This document shows positions 58,527 to 64,000 of a stretch of DNA of 64,000 nt, piece by piece; positions within the stretch are counted from its first letter, which is position 1, and each line of letters opens with the position of its first letter. Source of the DNA: an uncultured Clostridia bacterium. GTDB lineage: Bacteria; Bacillota; Clostridia; Oscillospirales; Ruminococcaceae. The stretch is from the NCBI GenBank assembly GCA_947624675.1, contig CANQLI010000002.1:124001-188000 (forward strand). The letters are read 5' to 3'. The notes beneath the pieces are model-generated. The model saw only the letters and a list, made by a program, of their open reading frames with translations. It was not told where the DNA came from and did no database searches. Both the position numbers and the translations under genes were made by a program.

Positions 58527-59549
58527 TTATTCAACTATAATAGTTTTTTCGCCGTTTAATATCTCATCAGGAACCTTTACTCCGATAGCGTCAGCCGTAG
58601 ACTTGTTTATATAGGTGCTGAGGTCCTCGTTGAACACTTTTACCGCAATATCTCCTGCCTTTTCACCCTTTAATATCCTGTCTACCATATTAGCGGTTTC
58701 TTTTCCGAGATCGGTATACTCAATTCCGACTGTTGCAAATCCGCCGTCCTTTACCATTGAATCCGCTCCGACATACATCGGCTTTTTAGCATCAATAGCA
58801 ATTTTTGCGACAGTTCCCATTGAGCCCGCAACAGTGTTGTCGTTCGGTGAAAATACAGCATCACACTTTGAGAAAAGTGTTGTTGCCGCTTCGGACAGTT
58901 CAGTAGCAGTAGTAGCGGAAGCTTCAACGACCTCAATATCCTTGCCCTCGCAATATGTCTTTACTTCTTTAAGACAAGCCACCGAGTTCTGTTCTCCTGT
59001 ATTGTAAAGATAACCGAGCTTCTTTATATCTGGCGTTATCTTCAAAGCTGTGTCAAGTATACGGGTTATATCAAGCTTATCGGATGTTCCTGTCAGATTT
59101 TCATCTCCTGAATTATCCCAGTCCTTTACAAGTCCCGTTGATACCGGGTCTGTAACCGCAGAGAAAACGACCGGTATCTCGTCAGAATATGCGGCAGCCG
59201 CAGTTGCACAAGGAGTGGTTATAGCCACGATAACATCAACTCCGTCAGCCTTAAACTTATCCAGTATCTGGGTCACCATAGAAGTGTCGTTATTAGCCTG
59301 TTGAAGGTCGATAGTGCAGTTATCCCCGTCCTTATAGCCAAGCTCTTCAAGCTGCTTTACTACTGCATCTCTGATGGTATTAAGAGACATATGCTCCATA
59401 ATCTGAACAACGCCGATCTTATAATTCTTAGCCGCCTCACCTGTTGATTTGTTACTATCCGACGACTCTCCTGTCTTTCCGCAGCCAGCCATAATACCCA
59501 CCGCTAATGCACAGGCGGATACAGCCGCAAGAATTCTTTTTAGCTTCAT
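58527..59549 (-). CDS. ABC substrate-binding lipoprotein (PF04392; TrpX-type)
   Basis: 340 residues. Lipoprotein signal MKLKRILAAVSACALAVGIMAGC. The two-lobed domain contains IGVVQIMEHMSLNTIRDAVV, ITTPCATAAAAYSDEIPVVFSAVTDPVSTGLV and FSPNDNTVAGSMGTVAKIA, typical of ABC_sub_bind proteins. Known members (TrpX of Streptococcus) import tryptophan and related compounds. Tryptophan is plausible in a genome with a trp T-box, but no T-box lies upstream of this operon, so the substrate is unproven. First gene of a three-gene operon with a perfect promoter. Confidence 0.88.
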   Translation of the reverse strand: MKLKRILAAVSACALAVGIMAGCGKTGESSDSNKSTGEAAKNYKIGVVQIMEHMSLNTIRDAVVKQLEELGYKDGDNCTIDLQQANNDTSMVTQILDKFKADGVDVIVAITTPCATAAAAYSDEIPVVFSAVTDPVSTGLVKDWDNSGDENLTGTSDKLDITRILDTALKITPDIKKLGYLYNTGEQNSVACLKEVKTYCEGKDIEVVEASATTATELSEAATTLFSKCDAVFSPNDNTVAGSMGTVAKIAIDAKKPMYVGADSMVKDGGFATVGIEYTDLGKETANMVDRILKGEKAGDIAVKVFNEDLSTYINKSTADAIGVKVPDEILNGEKTIIVE

Positions 59550-59591
59550 TTAATATCCATCCTTTCGTGAAAACAATAAATTTGCACTAAA

Positions 59592-59620
59592 AGTATAGCA
59601 CATAAGTAAAAATCTGTCAA
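59592..59620 (-). promoter_or_regulatory. Sigma-A promoter of the ABC importer operon
   Basis: TTGACA (59615-59620) and TATACT (59592-59597), 17 bases apart, giving a 40-base leader. There is no room for a T-box or similar riboswitch. Confidence 0.88.
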
Positions 59621-59650
59621 ATCAAATTAACAGCGTTCTTACATCATATA

Positions 59651-60523
59651 TCAAAACACAGCATTTACAACAAAGCCCGCAGCTATCGCAGTGATGTACA
59701 GTATTCCCAAGACAGCAAAATTCTGTTTCATATGGCGCTTATTTGTCTTAAACAACACTATAAGTCCCATTCCCGCACCCGTACACAGTCCCGCAACGCA
59801 CGAGCCGAACGAAAGAACTCCGTTAAGATGAAGCTCAGTTAAAATAACACTGGCTGCACAGTTGGGAATAAATCCTACAAGAGCAGCGACAAGCGGCTGT
59901 AATACTGAGTCGGAAATCAAAATGCTTTTAAGAAAGTCCTCTCCTAAGAGTTCTATTACTGATCCGAGAACTATGTTTATTATGAGCACAAACAGAAAAA
60001 TACTGACTGTGTGCTTTATAGCCGGAATAAGAACCGAGTGGCTGTGCCCGTCATCATCGTGGTCGTGACAGCCGCAGTTTTCACAAAGCTCTTCAAACGG
60101 CTTTTCTCCTGTACTTCTTGAAGTCAGTCTTAATACAATATCAACTGTGATTCCCGCTAAAACCGCCGTTATGAGCTTTACAAGAATAAGTCTCCACAAA
60201 ACTCCTATCTTATCCGGGTTTGCAATAATTATCGGGATCGCTTCATCGCTTGTCGCAATGTACACAGCAACAATAGTCCCGAGCGTTATGACACGACCTG
60301 AGAACAGGTTTGTAGCAGCGACAGAAATCCCACACTGAGGAACTGTCCCGAGCAACGCTCCGCCCACAGGTCCGAAAAAGCCTAACCGCTTAAAAAATCT
60401 CTCAAAGCCTTTTGAATTCCGATGCTCCATATATTCTATAAGAAGATATACTCCGAACAAAAACGGGAGCATTTTTAAAGCGTCCAGAAAAGCGTCAGAT
60501 AAAACGCCGATTATTTTTTCCAA
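59651..60523 (-). CDS. Ten-helix putative heavy-metal or manganese exporter (ArsP_2-like)
   Basis: 290 residues with two related halves: GGALLGTVPQCGISVAATNLF and ALVGFIPNCAASVILTELHL, each a G-x-x-P-x-C-x-x-S/A motif in a membrane helix. Between them is a cytoplasmic-loop insert CENCGCHDHDDDGHSH that looks metal-binding. The pattern matches the putative 10TM heavy-metal exporter family (arsenic or manganese). The start is TTG at 60523, 11 bases after AAAGGA. It directly follows a cation diffusion facilitator gene, so metal export is the likely theme. Confidence 0.78.
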   Translation of the reverse strand: MEKIIGVLSDAFLDALKMLPFLFGVYLLIEYMEHRNSKGFERFFKRLGFFGPVGGALLGTVPQCGISVAATNLFSGRVITLGTIVAVYIATSDEAIPIIIANPDKIGVLWRLILVKLITAVLAGITVDIVLRLTSRSTGEKPFEELCENCGCHDHDDDGHSHSVLIPAIKHTVSIFLFVLIINIVLGSVIELLGEDFLKSILISDSVLQPLVAALVGFIPNCAASVILTELHLNGVLSFGSCVAGLCTGAGMGLIVLFKTNKRHMKQNFAVLGILYITAIAAGFVVNAVF

Positions 60524-60531
60524 TCTATTAT

Positions 60532-61434
60532 CTATCCTTTCAGATCATTACCCTTATACGGATTTACATGAACCATACAATGCTTTACTTCGGGAAGATT
60601 TTTCTCGATCTTATCGTGCACTGCCTGTGCCACCATATGTGCCGACGACAGAGGAACACTTCCGTTTACGGAGATTTCCACATCAACATATATCTTTGTG
60701 CCAAAAAGTCTTGTTTTCAGCTCATCGATATTTTTTACTCCTTCGCACCCTATTATAAGCTTTCTTATCCGCCGGGTCGTTTCCTTATCTGCTGCTCTGT
60801 CGGTAAGCTTTGAAACCGCGTCCTTGTAAATGTCAAACGCAGCTTTTATAATGAGCAGGCATATAACCAATGACGCTATCGGGTCAAGTATCCTTACCCC
60901 CAATATTGCACCGAGTATTCCTGCAAAGCTTCCGACCGATGACAACGCATCGCTCCGGTGATGCCACGCATCAGCCATAAGCGCGTCGCTGTTTATTTTC
61001 TTTGCATACTTTCTTGTATACCAGAACATCCATTCCTTTACGGCTATCGACAAAGCCGCCGCAAACAAAGCAAGCTTCCCCGGGATCATAAGGCTTTGAT
61101 AATCGCCCTTTAATACAACCGACACTCCGCTTACTCCTATGCCGAGACCCGTTACCGCAAGAACAGATGCCAATATCAGAGCCGCTATGCTCTCAAGTCG
61201 CTCGTGTCCGTATTGATGATCCTCATCGTTTGCCTTCGCAGATAGCTTTACCCCTATGATAACTATAAAAGTTGAAAACACATCGCTCGCAGAATGGACT
61301 GCGTCTGAGATAAGCGCTGCGCTATGTGAAAAGACACCTACAAAAAGCTTTGTCAACGACAGAAAAATGTTTACCAGTATGCTTATAACGGACACCCTAT
61401 AAGCAGTTTTTGAAAATTCGTTATCTCCCCTCAT
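60532..61434 (-). CDS. Cation diffusion facilitator (CDF) family transporter
   Basis: 300 residues. Six membrane helices with the metal sites SDAVHSASDVFSTF (S-D-x-x-H-S-x-x-D) and DAWHHRSDALSSVGSF (H-x-x-x-D), and a C-terminal cytoplasmic domain (VDVEISVNGSVPLSSAHMVAQAVHDKI, HCMVHVNPYKG). It exports divalent metals such as Mn2+, Fe2+ or Zn2+ by proton exchange. ATG 61434 (GGGG six bases ahead) is preferred over a longer frame that overlaps the GtrA gene. Confidence 0.9.
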   Translation of the reverse strand: MRGDNEFSKTAYRVSVISILVNIFLSLTKLFVGVFSHSAALISDAVHSASDVFSTFIVIIGVKLSAKANDEDHQYGHERLESIAALILASVLAVTGLGIGVSGVSVVLKGDYQSLMIPGKLALFAAALSIAVKEWMFWYTRKYAKKINSDALMADAWHHRSDALSSVGSFAGILGAILGVRILDPIASLVICLLIIKAAFDIYKDAVSKLTDRAADKETTRRIRKLIIGCEGVKNIDELKTRLFGTKIYVDVEISVNGSVPLSSAHMVAQAVHDKIEKNLPEVKHCMVHVNPYKGNDLKG

Positions 61435-61450
61435 AATAAACCCCGAAAAA

Positions 61451-61963
61451 CTAATCTTTTTTCTTAAATACAAAAACCTTGCTTATAATATAATTTAAAA
61501 TCAATACAACTACATTAGCTATTATCTTTACCGCCCAGTAGTTAAGCTTTAAAAGTCCGTTTCCTATCCACATCATAAGCGTTTCTACAATAAGAGTAAA
61601 TACTCTTCCGCCGTAAAATGAAACGCCTTCTTTTAAAATATCCTTACCTTTTTTATCCGAGCCAAATACCCAGACGCGATTTGTTGCAAAAGCAAAGGTT
61701 ACCGCACATATCCAAGAAAACACGGTGCTTATAACAGACACATACTCTCTGTTAAGACCAAAGCGTTCTAAAAGAACCTTTGCTATACCGGCTGTGACAA
61801 AGCTCACCGCTGTTGTCAGCACCCCGAAAAAAAGATACAAAAGCACCGATTTGTTTTTCTTATAAAATCCTTCAAAAACATTCAAACCGGGAAGCGACAT
61901 TATCGTATCAAATATATCCTTCTTACCGTCCGGTGCTTTATCTGTTTTTTTCTCTTCTATCAT
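61451..61963 (-). CDS. GtrA-like membrane protein
   Basis: 170 residues with four membrane helices: LLYLFFGVLTTAVSFVTAGIA, VISTVFSWICAVTFAFATNRVWVFGS, the third near GGRVFTLIVETLMMWIG and the last INLVLNYIISKVFVFKKK-like (ANVVVLILNYIISKVFVF). The F-x-x-N-R-x-W-V-F motif is the GtrA hallmark. Members flip polyprenyl-linked sugars or carry cell-surface polysaccharide. ATG 61963 lies just beyond the pyrE stop and is preferred over the overlapping TTG. Confidence 0.85.
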   Translation of the reverse strand: MIEEKKTDKAPDGKKDIFDTIMSLPGLNVFEGFYKKNKSVLLYLFFGVLTTAVSFVTAGIAKVLLERFGLNREYVSVISTVFSWICAVTFAFATNRVWVFGSDKKGKDILKEGVSFYGGRVFTLIVETLMMWIGNGLLKLNYWAVKIIANVVVLILNYIISKVFVFKKKD

Positions 61964-61964
61964 T

Positions 61965-62618
61965 CTATGCACCGTAAATATTTCTGTACTCAATCATTTT
62001 ATCAAGATACTCTTTTCCCTCGACAATCCCCGACTCGATCGCCGCTATTATGTCGTTTATCGTAACGATTGAATAAACCTTTATTCCGAACTCCTCATAC
62101 GCATTATCAACTGCGCTCTTTTCGCTGTCAAGTCCCTTTTCCATTCTGTCAACGGTGATGACCATTCCCGTGATATTGACATCAGCAGCTCCCTTTAGTT
62201 TCGGAAGACTTTCTCTCAGCGCCTTTCCGCTTGTCATAACATCCTCAATTATAACGACCTTCTCGCCGTCGGTGAGGCTTTTTCCTACAAACATTCCGCC
62301 CTCGCCGTGATCCTTTACTTCCTTTCTGTCAAAGGTGTAGTTCACTTCAATTCCGAACTTGTTATACAAAGCGACAGACGCCGATACAGCCAAGGGAATA
62401 CCTTTGTACGCCGGACCGTAAAGGGTGTCGGCTTCGATACCGTTTTCCCTTATGCACTGAGCATAAAATTCTCCGAGCCTCGCAAGCTGTGCGCCGGTCT
62501 TATAATTTCCCGTATTTATGAAGTACGGCGCTTTTCTTCCGCTTTTCAGTGTGAACTCACCGAATGTGAGCACTCCGCAGTCTACCATAAATTTGATGAA
62601 TTCTTCTTTGTAGGTCAT
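61965..62618 (-). CDS. pyrE: Orotate phosphoribosyltransferase
   Basis: 217 residues. It adds PRPP to orotate to form OMP in pyrimidine synthesis. FTLKSGRKAPYFINTG, TLYGPAYKGIPLAVSASVALY, FDRKEVKDHGEGGMFVG and the PRPP loop VVIIEDVMTSGKALRE are intact. The rest of the pyrimidine genes are not in the window. Its stop lies one base before the GtrA start, so translation is coupled. Confidence 0.95.
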   Translation of the reverse strand: MTYKEEFIKFMVDCGVLTFGEFTLKSGRKAPYFINTGNYKTGAQLARLGEFYAQCIRENGIEADTLYGPAYKGIPLAVSASVALYNKFGIEVNYTFDRKEVKDHGEGGMFVGKSLTDGEKVVIIEDVMTSGKALRESLPKLKGAADVNITGMVITVDRMEKGLDSEKSAVDNAYEEFGIKVYSIVTINDIIAAIESGIVEGKEYLDKMIEYRNIYGA

Positions 62619-62649
62619 TTTTGATTCCTCCGTTTTAAGTGTTTTTAGC

Positions 62650-63444
62650 TTATATTCCTAGAAGCTTTTCGGCGTTTTTATGAAAAATCTTTTCCTTATC
62701 CTCTTTGCTTATCCTTAGCCGGTTTATCATATCGGTCTCAGCCTTTCCCGAACACCATGGACAGTCGGTCGCAAATAAAATCCTGTCAGCTCCGTGCTTA
62801 AGTATTATTTCTTCTATCATACTGTCGGGACAGCGGTCTGCAACGAAGCTCGTATCAAAGTATAAGCTTCCCTCAGCTCCCGCAAGGTACTTTAACACAT
62901 CCTCAGCCAGCTCGTTTCCTCCCATATGAGCCAAAACCATCTTAAGCTCCGGCACCGCCTCGTGCGCTTTTCTTGATGCTTCCGGTCTTGCGTGAATGTA
63001 GTCAGGAGAAACACAGTCCCATCCCGCGTGAAACATAACTATCAGGTCAAGATCCGCACATTTTTTATATATAGGAAACATTTTTTTATCGTCGATCTCA
63101 AAGCCCTGATAATCAGGGTGAAGCTTTACGCCTTTAAGTCCAAGCTCTTTGATACGCCCAAGCTCCGATTCCCAATCCTCAGCCATAAAATGTACAGAAC
63201 CAAACGGTATTATCCTGTCGCTTTTAATTGAAGCAGCCCAGTTGTTTATAACCGTCTGCTGTGTAGGCTTTGTAGCTATCGTAAGAACAACGCCTTTGTC
63301 TATTTCCCATTCGTCAAACCGTGATATGAGCGATCTTACAGTGCCGTCCGTCAGAGCCTTTTGATTTGCAAGTCCCTCAAGTTTTGTTATCGCCCTATTA
63401 GCAATGCTGTCTGTAAATGCGTGTGTGTGAAAATCTATCTTCAT
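62650..63444 (-). CDS. Amidohydrolase family 2 protein (paralogue of the one at 23415)
   Basis: 264 residues: MKIDFHTHAFTDS (HxH), GVKLHPDYQGFEIDDKKMFPIYK, LIVMFHAGWDCVSPDY, MVLAHMGGNELAEDVLKYL and ILFATDCPWCSGKAETD (catalytic Asp). ATG 63444 gives the family start; ATG 63453 is also possible, but its AAGGA lies only 3 bases away. Upstream codons run into the membrane-protein gene. It lies between that gene and pyrE. Substrate not deducible. Confidence 0.83.
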   Translation of the reverse strand: MKIDFHTHAFTDSIANRAITKLEGLANQKALTDGTVRSLISRFDEWEIDKGVVLTIATKPTQQTVINNWAASIKSDRIIPFGSVHFMAEDWESELGRIKELGLKGVKLHPDYQGFEIDDKKMFPIYKKCADLDLIVMFHAGWDCVSPDYIHARPEASRKAHEAVPELKMVLAHMGGNELAEDVLKYLAGAEGSLYFDTSFVADRCPDSMIEEIILKHGADRILFATDCPWCSGKAETDMINRLRISKEDKEKIFHKNAEKLLGI

Positions 63445-63449
63445 ATCAG

Positions 63450-63968
63450 TCATCTGTCCTTTTTGTGCGGATGTTTTAAATGAAAAAAACTCACCGCACC
63501 TAAAATTATTATAAAAGCTACTGAAAATCCCATAAGAAGCCATCGAAAATGCACCATATCCAGAAAATCAAAATAGCTTTCTATTGTTTCTCCTATCTGT
63601 TTACTCACAAAGCTTTCGTTTCCAGAACCATATGCGTACACGGTATATACCCACTTAACATTCAAAAGCAGGAATATACATGATACAGTCAATATAAGTG
63701 TGCTTACCATTAAATTTGCCGCACCTGTCCTTCTCATTGACACCCAACAAAGCAACAGTGTGATAAGAGCCATTATCAGCAGCGCAAAGAAAACGCTTGA
63801 AAGGATCGCCGCAGCGTGTTTTACCGCCGTTTCGTTCCCTACGACCGACCTCGCAGTTATCAAGCTGATAACTATAAGTACCGAAAAGCCCACCGACAAG
63901 AACATTATAAACAGCCGATAGCTAAGTTCTACCGCGCTCATTTTTTCTTTTACTTTTACATCCGTCAT
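63450..63968 (-). CDS. Four-helix membrane protein of unknown function
   Basis: 172 residues with four membrane helices: LFIMFLSVGFSVLIVISLI, AAAILSSVFFALLIMALITLLL, LMVSTLILTVSCIFLLLNVKWVYT and FRWLLMGFSVAFIIILGAVSFF. The region between helices 3 and 4 is extracytoplasmic. AGGGA five bases ahead of the ATG supports the start. The gene is followed at once by the amidohydrolase. I do not recognise a family. Confidence 0.7.
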   Translation of the reverse strand: MTDVKVKEKMSAVELSYRLFIMFLSVGFSVLIVISLITARSVVGNETAVKHAAAILSSVFFALLIMALITLLLCWVSMRRTGAANLMVSTLILTVSCIFLLLNVKWVYTVYAYGSGNESFVSKQIGETIESYFDFLDMVHFRWLLMGFSVAFIIILGAVSFFHLKHPHKKDR

Positions 63969-64000
63969 ATTTATCCCTGACCGTTGTCAAAATACCTGTC

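Noticed and set aside
1-64000. CRISPR arrays, tRNA or rRNA genes, insertion sequences, prophage
   Set aside because: I looked for regularly spaced short repeats, cloverleaf ends, transposase or integrase motifs and found none. The only dispersed repeat is the 113-bp element.

Overview
The window reads as a chromosomal segment of a low-G+C, spore-forming Firmicute, most likely a Ruminococcus-like member of the Oscillospiraceae. Three features support this: an unsplit pro-sigma-K gene, a secreted protein ending in a type I dockerin, and strong AGGAGG ribosome sites with textbook sigma-A promoters (TTGACA-17-TATAAT). I see no rRNA, tRNA, prophage, insertion sequence or CRISPR array. Almost all of it is ordinary chromosomal backbone in compact operons.

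Layout. 0-3.4 kb (minus): RNase J with a long basic N-terminus, and a decayed phosphohexomutase-like protein. 3.6-10.4 kb (plus): NAD synthesis genes nadB and nadC around an AI-2E-type permease, a PASTA lipoprotein, a DHHW-type lipoprotein, a candidate small RNA, a YbaK-type deacylase and rubrerythrin. 10.5-19.7 kb (minus): an orphan hybrid sensor kinase, then a complete trpE-GD-C-F-B-A operon under a tryptophan T-box. 19.8-22.4 kb (minus): a Cys-rich small membrane protein, rsmE, a YitT-type permease and a C_GCAxxG_C_C protein, with a second candidate small RNA at 21 kb. 22.6-30.5 kb (plus): PP2C phosphatase, amidohydrolase, cation exchanger, ppk, and a methionine synthase whose reactivation domain is a separate gene. 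30.5-34.8 kb (minus): a 1425-residue secreted dockerin protein. 35.2-43.0 kb (minus): a nine-gene type IV pilus operon. 43.2-46.1 kb (minus): reverse rubrerythrin, an H1-tailed protein with HU, and a GH13 enzyme. 46.2-53 kb: a zinc-ribbon membrane protein, M23 peptidase, sigK, dtd, acpS, nnrDE and small proteins. 53-56.6 kb (minus): wall or membrane-anchored surface proteins. 56.7-59.5 kb (minus): an ABC importer of the TrpXYZ type. 59.6-64 kb (minus): two metal transporters, GtrA, pyrE, a second amidohydrolase and a membrane protein.

Themes that join the genes: tryptophan economy (T-box trp operon plus a possible tryptophan importer), surface biology (pilus, dockerin protein, NPGTG protein), oxidative-stress proteins (two rubrerythrin types), and late sporulation (sigK and an M23 protein that may be SpoIIQ).

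The most unusual signal is a 113-bp gap-free repeat present three times (12752, 35072, 55213). Each copy lies just beyond the stop codon of a minus-strand operon, in the same orientation. Each carries two conserved palindromes and an open frame beginning MKNVRLRTFF. Other points worth a second look are two intergenic small-RNA candidates with C-rich single-stranded segments, a 19-position hairpin that buries the sigK ribosome site, and a CxxC array built as three copies of a four-module super-repeat. All assignments come from reading the sequence; no database search was run.
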